64,000 bases of DNA from Gillisella vitis (GCF_021559775.1 NZ_CP056049.1:62001-126000); one strand, 5' to 3'. Shown: positions 52,590-62,697, counted from the first letter of the stretch. Numbers and translations: made by a program. Notes: generated by a model not told the origin, from the sequence alone.

Positions 52590-54133
52590 TCCTGACCTCC
52601 AAGCATCAGAGCACCAAGGCGCTCGACCGTCACGGTTTCGCGCGACAGATTGCCGACAATACGCCCATTGAACAGTACCAGAATACGGTCGGACAGGGCA
52701 AGAATCTCATCCAGTTCCGTGGAGATCAGCATGATTGCGGCACCCCGCTCGCGCTGGGCAATGAGTTGGCGATGAACGAAAGCGGTCGCACCAACATCGA
52801 GCCCCCGGGAGGGCTGCACGGCGACGATCAGTTCGGGTTCGCGCATCAGCGCACGTCCGAGGACCACCTTTTGCTGATTGCCGCCGGACAGCGTCAGAAT
52901 ATTCTGGGATGGGCCAGTACAACGCACGTCGTAGTGCTCGATAAGTTGCCGCGCAAAAACTGCCGCAGCCTTGGCCTGCATCAAACCGAAGCGCGAAAAC
53001 GGCCGGCGTCCCGAAACCTCAAGGATTGCATTGTCGCGAATGGGGAGGTCGACCAGTGCTGTGTGGTGCCGGTCCTCCGGAATATGGGCAAGGCCGTTGT
53101 CAATGCGCACGCCGGGGCTGGCGTCGGAGACATCGACACCGTTGATGCTGATTGCACCCTGTTGTGGCTTGATCAGCCCGACGATCGTTTCGGCAAGCTC
53201 CTGCTGGCCGTTGCCGTCGACCCCGGCAAAACCGACGATCTCGCCAGCGCGGATCGAAAAGCTGATATCGTCGAGGCGAAGACTATCCTGATCATTGCGA
53301 TAGACAAGATGATCGACCCTGAGGCATTCATCGCCCGCGCGCCCTTTGCTGTCTTCGACCGTCGGCAGTTCAGTGTCACCGCCGATCATCAGGCGCGACA
53401 ATTCGGCAATGGAAGTCTCCTGCTTGTCGAGACAGGCAATAGAGCGGCCGTGGCGCAGAATGGTCACGCGATCACTGATCTTCATCACCTCGTGCAGTTT
53501 GTGGCTGATGAAGACGATGGCCGTACCCGCTTGCGCAAGTTTCTGTAGGACATCGAAAAGCCCGTCCACCTCCTGTGGTGCCAACACGGCCGTCGGTTCG
53601 TCGAGCACGAGGATTCGGGCACCGCGATAGAGAGCCTTGACGATTTCGACCCGCTGACGTCCGGCGACGGAGAGGTCGCCGACCATTGCGGAAGGATTGA
53701 CATCAAGCCGGTAGCTTCGTGAAATTTCAGCGAGGTCAGCGGCAACCTTGCGCAGGTTCGGAAAGATACGTCCGGCTCGTGTCAGTCCGAGGCAGACATT
53801 CTGAGCCACCGATAATGTCGGCACCAGCATGAAGTGCTGGTGGACCATGCCGATGCCTAGCGCCATGGCATCAAGCGGAGAGTGCAGGTGGACGATCTCG
53901 CCGTCCACCCTGATCTCGCCTGTCTGCGGCTGCTGGAGGCCGGCAACGACACGCATCAGAGTGCTCTTGCCAGCCCCGTTTTCACCGAGCAGCGCGTGGA
54001 TCTCGCCCCGGCCCACCGAGAAGCTGATGTCGTTATTGGCGACGAATTCGCCGAAGCGCACGGTGATGCCGCGCAACTCAAGTGGCACTGGCATCAGCTC
54101 GCAAGCGGGGGAAAGAGCAGGATTGCTGGTCAT
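52586..54133 (-). CDS. BMP-type nucleoside ABC transporter ATP-binding protein (dual domain)
   Basis: A 515-aa protein with two fused ATPase domains. First domain: Walker A GENGAGKSTL near residue 50, QHFM, LSVAGRQRVEIVKAL and Walker B ILVLDEPTAVL. Second domain: degenerate Walker A GVDGNGQQEL near 300, LSGGNQQKVVLGRAL near 415 and QPSRGLDVGA in place of the usual Walker B end. This asymmetry is normal for sugar and nucleoside importers of this type. Confidence 0.93.
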   Translation of the reverse strand: MTSNPALSPACELMPVPLELRGITVRFGEFVANNDISFSVGRGEIHALLGENGAGKSTLMRVVAGLQQPQTGEIRVDGEIVHLHSPLDAMALGIGMVHQHFMLVPTLSVAQNVCLGLTRAGRIFPNLRKVAADLAEISRSYRLDVNPSAMVGDLSVAGRQRVEIVKALYRGARILVLDEPTAVLAPQEVDGLFDVLQKLAQAGTAIVFISHKLHEVMKISDRVTILRHGRSIACLDKQETSIAELSRLMIGGDTELPTVEDSKGRAGDECLRVDHLVYRNDQDSLRLDDISFSIRAGEIVGFAGVDGNGQQELAETIVGLIKPQQGAISINGVDVSDASPGVRIDNGLAHIPEDRHHTALVDLPIRDNAILEVSGRRPFSRFGLMQAKAAAVFARQLIEHYDVRCTGPSQNILTLSGGNQQKVVLGRALMREPELIVAVQPSRGLDVGATAFVHRQLIAQRERGAAIMLISTELDEILALSDRILVLFNGRIVGNLSRETVTVERLGALMLGGQE

Positions 54134-54140
54134 ACGAGCA

Positions 54141-55139
54141 TCATTTCACCATAGAGGTGTCATGCGGCACTTCAAACGTCCCGGCCTTGATGGCGGTAAA
54201 GGTCGCATCCACCTTCGCCTGGACGTCGGCCGGTACTCGATTGCCAAGACCATGGAAATCGGCAAGCTTGATCGAGCCCTTGGCAACGCCATAGGTCCAT
54301 GCTTTGCTGGTCCATGTCTTGTTCATGACCGCATTTGCGGTGTCGGTGACGAGCGGACCAAGGTCCCAAAGGACACTTGTCAGCACGGCATTCGGGCCGA
54401 GGTGATTCTGGTCCGACACGGCACCGATTGCCAGCACCTTCTTTTCTTGGGCGGCATCAATGACGCCGACGGCCTGTGCGCTTAGCACGTCAGCACCCTG
54501 CTCGACCTGGGCGATGGCGGCTTCCTTGGCCTTGGGCGGATCGAACCAGGAGCCGATGAAGGTGATGAGCACTTTCACCTTCGGATTGACAGCCTCTGCG
54601 CCGAGCTTCCAGGCATGGAAATTGGCCAGCATGTTGGGTGCCGGATTGCCACCGACCCAGCCGATGATGCCGCTCTTGCTGGCACCGGCGGAGAGCATTC
54701 CGCTCAAATAGGCACCCTGATAGTCCGGATTGTCGTAGGTTCCGACATTGGGGGCGAGGCTCTGCGCCGTGCCCGCCATGAAGGTCGTGCCGGGAAAGTC
54801 GGCAGCAACGTTGAGTACGGCATCACCATAGGAGAAGGAATGCGCGAAGATCAGCCCGTAGCCGCGCGAGGCATAGTCTCGCATGACCCGTTCGGCATCG
54901 GCATCAGTGACGTTCTCGGAATAGGCGACCTCGACGCCCAGCGCCTTGCCGGCCGCTTGCAGGCCGTTATAGCCGCCGGCATTCCAGTCATTGTCGCTGA
55001 TCGGGCCGGGCAGGATCATGGCGATCTTTAGCGGTTGTTGCGCGGCGGCGGGCATCACTACTGTGACAAGCGACAGCAGCAGGGCAATCAGCGTTGCGGC
55101 CCGTCTGAACACGGATAACAAGAGTGGCGGGGCGATCAT
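54141..55139 (-). CDS. BMP family substrate-binding protein
   Basis: Periplasmic receptor (332 aa) with a signal sequence ending near MPAAAQQ. BMP/PnrA marks: KIAMILPGPISDNDWNAGGY near residue 38, GLIFAHSFSYGDAV near 95, TYDNPDYQGAYLSGMLSAGA near 135 and IIGWVGGNPAPNMLANF near 158. The family binds nucleosides and purines. It lies 8 bp upstream of the ATPase gene. Confidence 0.92.
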   Translation of the reverse strand: MIAPPLLLSVFRRAATLIALLLSLVTVVMPAAAQQPLKIAMILPGPISDNDWNAGGYNGLQAAGKALGVEVAYSENVTDADAERVMRDYASRGYGLIFAHSFSYGDAVLNVAADFPGTTFMAGTAQSLAPNVGTYDNPDYQGAYLSGMLSAGASKSGIIGWVGGNPAPNMLANFHAWKLGAEAVNPKVKVLITFIGSWFDPPKAKEAAIAQVEQGADVLSAQAVGVIDAAQEKKVLAIGAVSDQNHLGPNAVLTSVLWDLGPLVTDTANAVMNKTWTSKAWTYGVAKGSIKLADFHGLGNRVPADVQAKVDATFTAIKAGTFEVPHDTSMVK

Positions 55140-55218
55140 TGGCTTTTTCCTTTCAGGTTCAACGGTCTGGGTTTGCTTGCATCGGCAGGGTGCATGGCAG
55201 TGTTGGCGTCAATGTTGG

Positions 55219-56412
55219 TCATGGTGCAGCAGCCGAATCCGACCAGCGGAGCACACCTTCTGTCCCCAGGGTGTACGGTGGCTCCCCCTCGCCACCAAGG
55301 GCGAGAAGGCCGCCGCTCAGATTGGCCACTGGGCAGGAATGGTTCGGCAGGATCAAAACAGGTGTACCGATGGCGGGGCAATTGCCGTCATGGACGAGGA
55401 AGGCATGTTCCTCTGACAGTTTGGCCACCACGAGCGGTGCTGTGCGATCTTGCATCCAGGCTTCGCCAAAGCTGTTCGTGGCCGATGTGCCATGGGCTCC
55501 GAGATCCGATGACAGCAGCTTCGAGCCGACATTGGCGATGGCATAGCGGCTGTTGACGGAGACGATCCGCGCGGCGATCGCCAGTGCTATATCGGCGCGC
55601 CGGGCAATTCCAAGCCGCGCGGCCGTCAGGTCGTAGAAAACGTAGTTGCCGGGGCGCACCTCGTCGATATCGTCGAAGCCTGCATTGGCCAGCAGTGTTG
55701 GCGTGCTGCCCACGGATATCTTTGGAACGGTGATACCGGATATGTGCAGTTGCTGGCGCAACGCGCGCAGCAGGTCGAGTTCGTCTCCGGCAATAGCACG
55801 GATGGCCGCGGGGTCGCCCGCGCCATAGGCATGGCCAGAATGGGACAGCAACCCGGCGAAATCCAGCCGAGGATCCCGCTCGATCGCGATGGCCAGTGCC
55901 ACAGCATCCGGATCATGCGGATCGACGCCGCAGCGATGCAGCCCGACATCGACCTTGAGAAAAACCGAGACGCTGGATCCGTAACACACAGCGGCGCGCG
56001 AGAGGACATCAATCGTCTCGCTGCTGTCTGCGATGAAGCGGATGTCTGATGGGGCATCAGTGGCTTCGATCAGCGTGGTGGCGGTCGCCAGCGAAACGAG
56101 CGGGTATGCAAGCGTGACCGGAGCAAAGCCGGCGCGCAGTAACATCAGGGCTTCGTGCGGTGTGGCGGCGGTAAAGCCCGCCGCACCCGCGTGTCGCTGC
56201 AAGCGGGCAATACCCAGGCTCTTATGAGTCTTGACATGCGGATGTAGGGCGGCGTTGCCGCCGACAATGGCCGCCATATGCGATATATTGTTGCGCAGAG
56301 TCGGCATATCGACCACCACCCGCGGCTGATCCAGCCGCTCGAAGCCGTGAAAGCGGCTGCGGAGCCCGGGGTCGTCAGGCTGAGTGTCGGGGACTTGCTT
56401 TGCTGTCATCAC
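55219..56412 (-). CDS. D-threonine aldolase/D-serine dehydratase-like PLP enzyme
   Basis: A 397-aa PLP enzyme of fold type III (alanine racemase N-terminal barrel) with a DSD-type metal domain. Seen: TPRVVVDMPTLRNN-like start at residue 30, LHPHVKTHKSLGIARLQ near 57 with the PLP Lys, KVDVGLHRCGV near 150, LSHSGHAYG near 190 and the metal-binding end VLILPNHSCPVANL near 355 (His, Cys). Such enzymes cleave beta-hydroxy-D-amino acids or dehydrate D-serine. With a D-carbamoylase-like gene in the same run, D-amino acid chemistry is plausible. Confidence 0.87.
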   Translation of the reverse strand: MMTAKQVPDTQPDDPGLRSRFHGFERLDQPRVVVDMPTLRNNISHMAAIVGGNAALHPHVKTHKSLGIARLQRHAGAAGFTAATPHEALMLLRAGFAPVTLAYPLVSLATATTLIEATDAPSDIRFIADSSETIDVLSRAAVCYGSSVSVFLKVDVGLHRCGVDPHDPDAVALAIAIERDPRLDFAGLLSHSGHAYGAGDPAAIRAIAGDELDLLRALRQQLHISGITVPKISVGSTPTLLANAGFDDIDEVRPGNYVFYDLTAARLGIARRADIALAIAARIVSVNSRYAIANVGSKLLSSDLGAHGTSATNSFGEAWMQDRTAPLVVAKLSEEHAFLVHDGNCPAIGTPVLILPNHSCPVANLSGGLLALGGEGEPPYTLGTEGVLRWSDSAAAP

Positions 56413-56466
56413 ATGCTTTCGTTGTTTTTCGGCCCCCTGCTTAAGGGCACCGCATCCACGGGATAC

Positions 56467-58332
56467 CTAGAAGACCACGGCGTGGGTCTCGCCGGTCTGC
56501 ACGTTGACGAGACCCTCAGGCGCGTAGTCGCTCGGTGCCACCAGCACCCAGCGCCAAGGCGCACAGGTGAGCGTCGCGAATGCTAGCCGTTCGGGAAAGC
56601 CCGGTGACCAGCGTGGCTGGAAGGTCGGCTCGTACATCCAGTCGATCTTTTCGCCTTCGGCATAAAGCGCCTGCATCTCCTCATGCAGCGCTTCGGCGGA
56701 TCGGTAGCTCATCAGTCCGGCCACCTCGTAACGCACGCGGGCGACGAGTTCGCCTTCACGCACCAGCGCCCAGCCGCCGTCATTATCCGCGACGGCATTG
56801 ACCGCCTTGGCCATGGCCTCGTCGCAGGAGCCGACGCTCCAGATGTTGTGCTTGTCATGTGCCATCGAGCAGGCGAGTGCTGTCCCTGATGTTGCTGGCC
56901 CGCAACCGAGCCAGAACATTTTTGATACCCCGGCCTTGCCGGAATAGCGGTCGATGATGGAAAATTTGGTGATGTTGCGGCTTGCATCGCGCTGGACGAG
57001 CCCATCCTTTACCGGCAATTCGAAGGTGAGGAAATCGTCGGTCCAATGGAACGGGCGCAGCACAGCCGCCGTCATTGTCTCGCGTCCCGCTTCGGCCTTG
57101 ATGGCAAAGTCATCGGCGGTCAACGCCCGCCCGATATTGACCGTCTTGGTGGCCCAATCTGGCCAGTCGATCCGGGGCACCTGAGGCAGATAGGTCTTGC
57201 CGTCCGAGACTTGGCGGCCGTCAGCCCAGACTTTGGCAATCTGAAATGTCTCGACATCCGATAGAAGCACGATGTCGGCATAGCGACCCGGAGCGATTGA
57301 ACCGACCCAGGGCGTAAGGCGCATGTGGCGCGCCGGATTGATCGTCACGCACTGGATGGCGATTTCTGGCGCAAGCCCCGCTTCAATCGCCAGTCTGACA
57401 TTGTAGTCGGTGGCTCCGAGTTTCAGCGTATCGGAAGCCGAACGGTCGTCGGTCGTCAGCGCGATCTGCGACCAGTCGGAAAGCCCGCGATCAAGCAGGC
57501 CGCGAATGACCTCCGGCAGGCTGTGCGGCCGCAACTCCATGAACAGGCCGTGGGTGAGCTTCTCCCAGAATTCCTCGACCGTCCACGCCTCATGGTCGGA
57601 GGAGAGCCCGGCGGCGGCAAAGGCGTTGATGGTCGGGAGATCACGGATGCCAGCTGCATGTCCCTCGACGACGGCGCGTTTTTCGAAAGTGGCGCGGATC
57701 ATGCCCCAGAGGCGGTCGTAGGAGGGATTTTCCGGGTTCCAAACGGCCGGCCAGTCCATGACTTCATCAAGACCGGCGGTCATCAGACTGTCCTGCAAAA
57801 AGGCCTTTTGTTCATCGTAGCCAAAATAGCCGCCGCCATGCTCATAGGCAGTCGGCGGCACGGCGGAGCCGGGCAGCGGAAAGATCTTCAGCGGCGAACC
57901 AGCTTCGCGCGCCTTCAGCCAAAACTCCAGCGTCTTGGGACCGTTGACATTGGAAAATTCGTGGCTGGCCTCGCATGTCCAGGTATTGCCACGCGGCAGC
58001 ACCAGAGCTGCCTCCCATTCTGGAGTCAGATGCGAGCTTTCAATATGCTTGTGGACTTCGCCTAGACCGGGCACGGCGGCAAGATCCGGTTCATGAATTC
58101 GCGTCTCGACCTCGCCCGGATAGCTGCCTGCCTTGCCGACATAGGCGATGCGACGGTCTTTGATGATGATTTCCTGGTCTTCTGCCCAGCTGCGGGTGGC
58201 AACATCGAGCAGGCGGCCGACGCGCAGGGCGACGTCGGCCTTCAGCTTGCCGAGTGCCACCAGCGTCAGGCGCTGGCGGATCAGGATCTCATTAGCGGCG
58301 TCGATGGCAATGTCTGCGAGTGGCTGGGTCAC
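56467..58332 (-). CDS. Adenine deaminase-like amidohydrolase
   Basis: A 621-aa metallohydrolase with an adenine-deaminase C-terminal domain. Seen: AVPGLGEVHKHIESSHLTPE near residue 90 (HxH), SHEFSNVNGP near 123, VVEGHAAGIRD near 220, LSSDHEAWT near 240, LTTDDRSASD near 290 (Asp), and a C-terminal part with SVGSCDEAMAKAVNAVADNDGG. Family members convert adenine to hypoxanthine and ammonia. The metal-site surroundings differ from standard Ade (HKH, CEASHEF), so another amino-heterocycle may be the substrate. It overlaps the XRE-cupin gene by 4 bp. Confidence 0.85.
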   Translation of the reverse strand: MTQPLADIAIDAANEILIRQRLTLVALGKLKADVALRVGRLLDVATRSWAEDQEIIIKDRRIAYVGKAGSYPGEVETRIHEPDLAAVPGLGEVHKHIESSHLTPEWEAALVLPRGNTWTCEASHEFSNVNGPKTLEFWLKAREAGSPLKIFPLPGSAVPPTAYEHGGGYFGYDEQKAFLQDSLMTAGLDEVMDWPAVWNPENPSYDRLWGMIRATFEKRAVVEGHAAGIRDLPTINAFAAAGLSSDHEAWTVEEFWEKLTHGLFMELRPHSLPEVIRGLLDRGLSDWSQIALTTDDRSASDTLKLGATDYNVRLAIEAGLAPEIAIQCVTINPARHMRLTPWVGSIAPGRYADIVLLSDVETFQIAKVWADGRQVSDGKTYLPQVPRIDWPDWATKTVNIGRALTADDFAIKAEAGRETMTAAVLRPFHWTDDFLTFELPVKDGLVQRDASRNITKFSIIDRYSGKAGVSKMFWLGCGPATSGTALACSMAHDKHNIWSVGSCDEAMAKAVNAVADNDGGWALVREGELVARVRYEVAGLMSYRSAEALHEEMQALYAEGEKIDWMYEPTFQPRWSPGFPERLAFATLTCAPWRWVLVAPSDYAPEGLVNVQTGETHAVVF

Positions 58333-58985
58333 GCGATGTCCTCGATAGAATAGTTGGTTGTTCCGGGCCGCTCCAGGCAGACGGAAAGAATACGGGCCGG
58401 CTGCTCGGTGGTTGAGGAAAAGCCGTGCTCACTGGCACTGTCGAAATAGACGCTGTCGCCGACCTGCAGCACGACAGGGGCGTAGGGCTCCATGAAGAAA
58501 GTGACGGCTCCGCCAATGACATAGACGAATTCTTCCGCCTTGTGGGCGCTACGCACGGCCTTCTGGTTGGAGGTAAGGCCGGGAATGTCGATGACCATCG
58601 GCTGCATTGACTTTTCCGCAAGTCCCGCGGCAAGAGCCTCGTAGACGCCCATCTTGTTGGTGTAGGTAGTGCCTTGGCCTGCGCGGGTGATCACCCGGGC
58701 GGCGGCGGCAAAGCTCTGGGTGGAGCCGCCGAACAGTTCGGCGAAATCGATATCGAGACCTTCGGCGAGCCTTACCAGCACGCTATAGGCCGGCGTCGAC
58801 TGGTTGTTCTCGATCTTTGACAAAGACGATATCGATACGCCGGTGCGGCGCGAGACCTCGGCCAGCGTCCAATTGTTGTCGCGGCGGATGCGCTGTAGGA
58901 CCTGCCCGATTGGCGCACTGACCTGTCTGTCGAGCGTGCGGCCGTCTGTTGCCAATGCAGGTTCCGGGTTCTTTTGCAATGTCAT
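58329..58985 (-). CDS. XRE-family regulator with cupin domain
   Basis: A 218-aa regulator. The N-terminal helix-turn-helix reads IGQVLQRIRRDNNWTLAEVS and RTGVSISSLSKIENNQSTP. The C-terminal cupin domain includes VRSAHKAEEFVYVIGGAVTF and VLQVGDSVYFDSASEHGF, where a small ligand could bind. Start ATG 58985 has a perfect GGAGG 6 nt upstream; the frame is open to 59117 without support. Regulators of this kind (PuuR-like) control polyamine and amine catabolism, fitting the adjoining Pot-type transporter. Confidence 0.92.
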   Translation of the reverse strand: MTLQKNPEPALATDGRTLDRQVSAPIGQVLQRIRRDNNWTLAEVSRRTGVSISSLSKIENNQSTPAYSVLVRLAEGLDIDFAELFGGSTQSFAAAARVITRAGQGTTYTNKMGVYEALAAGLAEKSMQPMVIDIPGLTSNQKAVRSAHKAEEFVYVIGGAVTFFMEPYAPVVLQVGDSVYFDSASEHGFSSTTEQPARILSVCLERPGTTNYSIEDIA

Positions 58986-58999
58986 CCAATCCTCCTGCG

Positions 59000-59935
59000 T
59001 CAAACCTCGACGACAGCGCCCTTGCGCTCGACGATCAGACCATAATGCGACGGCTCGCGGTGCCGGGCAAAATCGAAGATCGTGCGCTTGTAGAGCGTGC
59101 CCATATCGAGGTCGCATCGGGCGCTGATCAGCTCGTCGCCGGTGCTCGAGGCCATGGCGACAATCTGGCCGGACGGCGCGACGATCATTGAAAGACCGAT
59201 CATGTTGGAGCCTTCCTCGCAGCCGCCCTTGGCCGCCGCGGCCACCCAGGTGGCGTTCTGGTAAGCACCGGCCTGCAATGACAGCTGGTGATGGAAGCCG
59301 GTCAGCTGGTCGAAGTCGAAGACCCCCGTATGGTCGTCGGGCGTGTTGTAGCCGACGCAGACCAGCTCAGCCCCTTGCAGTGCCATCACCCGGTAGGTTT
59401 CGGGCCAGCGACGGTCGTTGCAGATGCACATGCCAATGATGCCGTCGAGCGTTCGCCAGACTGGGAAGCCGAGATCGCCCGGCTCGAAATAACGCTTTTC
59501 CAGATGCTGCGACGCTCTACCCTCGACCGGCTCCGCATGGCCCGGAAGATGAATTTTGCGATACTTTCCGACGATTTCTCCCATGGTGTCGACGATGATC
59601 GCGGTGTTGAAACGTCGTGTCTGACCCTCTTCCTCGGCAAGCTCGGCATAGCCGATGTAAAAGCCGATGCCGAGGTCTTTCGCCGCATCGAACAGCGGCT
59701 GCGTCTCCGGTCCCGGCATGTCGCGTTCAAAAAAACTGTCGATTTCAGCTTGATCGGACAAAAGCCAGCGCGGGAAGAAGGTGGTGAACGCGAGCTCAGG
59801 AAAAACGACGAAGTCGGCTCCGCGTGACTTTGCCTCGCGCAAAAGCGCGATCTGGCGCTTGACCACTACAGCACGGCTGTCGGTGCGGGCAATCGGGCCC
59901 ATCTGCGCGCAGGCAAGGTTGATAAAGCGGCTCAT
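59000..59935 (-). CDS. N-carbamoyl-D-amino acid hydrolase-like nitrilase-superfamily enzyme
   Basis: A 311-aa C-N hydrolase. The catalytic triad is clear: Glu in VFPELAFTTFFPRW near residue 47, Lys in KYRKIHLPGHAEP near 127 and Cys in MCICNDRRWPE near 170. The blocks TTFFPRW, HLEKRYFEPGDLGFPV and CNDRRWPET are strikingly like the D-carbamoylase of Agrobacterium, which frees D-amino acid, CO2 and ammonia from N-carbamoyl-D-amino acids. It sits 3 bp after the Pot ATPase gene. Confidence 0.9.
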   Translation of the reverse strand: MSRFINLACAQMGPIARTDSRAVVVKRQIALLREAKSRGADFVVFPELAFTTFFPRWLLSDQAEIDSFFERDMPGPETQPLFDAAKDLGIGFYIGYAELAEEEGQTRRFNTAIIVDTMGEIVGKYRKIHLPGHAEPVEGRASQHLEKRYFEPGDLGFPVWRTLDGIIGMCICNDRRWPETYRVMALQGAELVCVGYNTPDDHTGVFDFDQLTGFHHQLSLQAGAYQNATWVAAAAKGGCEEGSNMIGLSMIVAPSGQIVAMASSTGDELISARCDLDMGTLYKRTIFDFARHREPSHYGLIVERKGAVVEV

Positions 59936-59938
59936 GGC

Positions 59939-61024
59939 TCAGTTATCCTTCTTCTTGGCCAGATCTTCATGCGGCAGGATGGCGCTATGGAGCGGATTGA
60001 TCGACAGGTGAACCGTCGCGCCTGCCGCGTAGGGCGACTCGATGTCGCCGAGCGCCACCAGCTTTCCGGCCGCACTTTCGCAATGATACTGATAGCTGCG
60101 GCCGAGAAATGTGCGAAGCCCGATGGTGGTCTCGATCCCTTTGCCAGACGCATCTGGGCTCAGGCCTTCCGGGCGTGCCGCGATCAGCCCTCGGTCGGGG
60201 ATCTCGCCATAGTCGGCGGCCGAAATGACGATTTGGTTGCCGCCATCGAACATCACTTCAACATTTCCATCGCTCCGGCGATTGATGACATGGAAGGGCA
60301 GGATATTGTCAAAGCCGACGAAACGGGCGACGAAAGCGTTGGCCGGGCGGCGGTAGAGCACCTCCGGCGTATCCATCTGGACGATGCGGCCCGCATCCAT
60401 GATCGCCACCTTGTCGGAAATCGAGAATGCCTCTTCCTGATCGTGGGTTACATAGACTGCGGTGCGCGCGCCTTCCATCTGCAGACGGCGAATCTGCACA
60501 CGCATGTCGACCCGCAGCTTGGCATCGAGATTGGAGAGCGGTTCATCGAACATCATCAGGGGCGGATCAATGACCAGCGCGCGCGCCAGTGCCACGCGCT
60601 GCTTCTGGCCACCGGACAGGGCTGCCGGGAGCCGGTCGGCAAGATGGCTCATGCCGACAATATCCAGCATGTCCATGGCACGCCGGTGCCGCTCGGCTGT
60701 GGCGATACCGCGCTGCTTGAGGCCAAAACCGACATTGTCGATGACGGAGAGATGCGGCAGCAGCGCATAGTTCTGGAAGACGAGGCCGATGTCGCGCTTG
60801 TAAGCCGGCAGGCTGGTCAGCTCCCGTTCGCCTAGCCGGATCGAACCGGCAGAGGGTTGAAGAAAGCCGGCGATGAGACGAAGCGTTGTCGTCTTGCCGC
60901 AACCGGATGCGCCGAGCAGCGAGATCAGCTCGCCGCTTTTTACCGTCAGGTTCAGATCGTTGAGGATCCGGGTCGCGCCATAATGGGCGGAGATGCCGGT
61001 CAAAGAAAGGGTGGGGCTGGTCAT
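59939..61024 (-). CDS. Spermidine/putrescine-type ABC transporter ATP-binding protein (PotA-like)
   Basis: ATPase of 361 aa: Walker A LGASGCGKTTTLRLIAG near residue 38, LSGGQKQRVALARAL near 135, Walker B MMFDEPLSNLDAKLR near 160, switch His in YVTHDQEEAF, and a C-terminal TOBE domain. It energises the two permeases just upstream. Pot-type importers take up polyamines, and in rhizobia also opines and other cationic compounds. Confidence 0.93.
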   Translation of the reverse strand: MTSPTLSLTGISAHYGATRILNDLNLTVKSGELISLLGASGCGKTTTLRLIAGFLQPSAGSIRLGERELTSLPAYKRDIGLVFQNYALLPHLSVIDNVGFGLKQRGIATAERHRRAMDMLDIVGMSHLADRLPAALSGGQKQRVALARALVIDPPLMMFDEPLSNLDAKLRVDMRVQIRRLQMEGARTAVYVTHDQEEAFSISDKVAIMDAGRIVQMDTPEVLYRRPANAFVARFVGFDNILPFHVINRRSDGNVEVMFDGGNQIVISAADYGEIPDRGLIAARPEGLSPDASGKGIETTIGLRTFLGRSYQYHCESAAGKLVALGDIESPYAAGATVHLSINPLHSAILPHEDLAKKKDN

Positions 61025-61028
61025 AGGT

Positions 61029-61814
61029 CTATCTCATGACTTTCGACAGGCCGAGCGTCCGCTCGACGAGCACGATGACGATCGCCGTTAGCAACATCAG
61101 CAGCACGGAGACTGCCGCAACGGATGGATCGAAATGTTGCTCGACATAGGTGAACAGGTTGATCGGCAGGGTGCTGATGCCGGGGCCGGTGAGGAACAGC
61201 GAGACCGACACGTCGTTCATCGAGGAAATGAAAGCCAGAATGAAGGCGGCGACGATGCCGGAACGAATATTGGGCAGCACCACGACGAAGAAGGTTTTGA
61301 GCGGCGAACAACCGAGTGATATCGCGGCTTCCTCGACACTGAAATCGAAGCCCGCAAGACTGGCCCCGACCACCCGGACTGCATAGGGAATGGCGATGAT
61401 GGTGTGGCCGATTAGAAGCGCCGTCATGACCGACAGCTCCAATGTGACGATGACCGATTTCAGCAGCGAAAAGCCGAAGACGATTTCCGGCACCAGAATC
61501 GGTAGGAAGAAGATCGATCCGAACCAGCCGGGAATGGCCGAGCGGTAGCGCGCCAGCGCATAGGCGACAGGAATGCCAACCAGCATGGCAAAGCCTGTGC
61601 CGATCGTTGCGACCACAAAGCTTGTCTTGAAACTATCGATAAAGCTCTGGTTTTCCAGAACGAAAGAGAACCAGCGGAATGAAAGGCCCTGCGGCGGGAA
61701 GGCGAGGAAGCTGCCATTGGTCAGCGACGCACCGAAGATGACGACGAGTGGTGCCAGAAGAAAGAAGAAGACGAAACCCGTCATGATCCGGCTGAAAAGA
61801 GAGGTCGTTGGCAT
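61029..61814 (-). CDS. ABC transporter permease, PotC-like
   Basis: Inner-membrane permease of about 261 aa with six hydrophobic segments. The EAA loop reads VEEAAISLGCSPLKTFFVVV near residue 175, followed by LPNIRSGIVAAFILAFISS. Start ATG 61814 (GAGGAG 7 nt upstream) is preferred to 61829, which overlaps the preceding gene. Confidence 0.92.
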   Translation of the reverse strand: MPTTSLFSRIMTGFVFFFLLAPLVVIFGASLTNGSFLAFPPQGLSFRWFSFVLENQSFIDSFKTSFVVATIGTGFAMLVGIPVAYALARYRSAIPGWFGSIFFLPILVPEIVFGFSLLKSVIVTLELSVMTALLIGHTIIAIPYAVRVVGASLAGFDFSVEEAAISLGCSPLKTFFVVVLPNIRSGIVAAFILAFISSMNDVSVSLFLTGPGISTLPINLFTYVEQHFDPSVAAVSVLLMLLTAIVIVLVERTLGLSKVMR

Positions 61815-61825
61815 GATCGTGCTCC

Positions 61826-62662
61826 TCATCCGACCGAAGGGTTGAGGCGGCGGGCCGCATATTGACCGACGAGCACGACGCTAAAGGTGATGGCCACCAT
61901 GACGACGGCGATGACGCCTGCCGAATCCCAGTCGAAACTGACCATGGCCTTTTCGTTGAGCAGGGTCGGCAGGATGGTTTCAGCTTCGCCGCCGAGCAGC
62001 CGACCGGTGGCGAAGGCGGCAAGCGAACCGGTGAAGACCAGCACGCCGCCGACAAGCAGCCCCGGCGCGATCAACGGCAGGGTGACTTGCCGGAACAGGC
62101 GGGCAGGCGTCGCGCCAAGCGAGGTCGCGGCATCGATGATGCTCTGATCGATTGCCTCAATCACACCGATCAACGCCAGGATGGTCAGCGGCGTGAACAG
62201 ATAGACCAGGCCGACAATCAGTGATCCCTCTGTAAACAGCAGCGGCACGGGCTGGTCGACGAGTCCAAGCGAGAGCAGGAAAGAATTGACCATGCCGTTG
62301 CGGCCGAGAATGACCATCCAGGCAAAGCTTCTGACGAGAGCACTGGTTAAAAGCGGGAACACCGCGCAGATCAGCAGAATCTGCCTCCGCACGCCTGTCG
62401 TCCGCGCGATGACGCTCGCGGCAACATAGCCGAGCACGAGTGAGAGGACCGTGGTGATCAGGGCGATGCGGATGGACCGCACGATGACGGTGATATTGTA
62501 GTCGTAACTGAAGAACTGCCGGAAAAGCACAAGCCGATCGCCGACCGGTCCGATCGTGCCGGTGAAGGTCTGGATCACCGGCAGGACGAGCAGGGCGAGG
62601 ATGATCAACGTTCCCGGTAGGACAAGGAGGGCAGGCAGACCGCGGCCGATCTTCGGTTTCAT
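61826..62662 (-). CDS. ABC transporter permease, PotB-like
   Basis: Inner-membrane permease of 278 aa with six hydrophobic segments. The EAA loop reads IDAATSLGATPARLFRQVTL near residue 195. It is the first membrane subunit of the Pot-type importer, 35 bp after the receptor gene. Confidence 0.92.
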   Translation of the reverse strand: MKPKIGRGLPALLVLPGTLIILALLVLPVIQTFTGTIGPVGDRLVLFRQFFSYDYNITVIVRSIRIALITTVLSLVLGYVAASVIARTTGVRRQILLICAVFPLLTSALVRSFAWMVILGRNGMVNSFLLSLGLVDQPVPLLFTEGSLIVGLVYLFTPLTILALIGVIEAIDQSIIDAATSLGATPARLFRQVTLPLIAPGLLVGGVLVFTGSLAAFATGRLLGGEAETILPTLLNEKAMVSFDWDSAGVIAVVMVAITFSVVLVGQYAARRLNPSVG

Positions 62663-62697
62663 TGGATAGGGTTCTCCAAACGCTGTTGGTCAGCGGA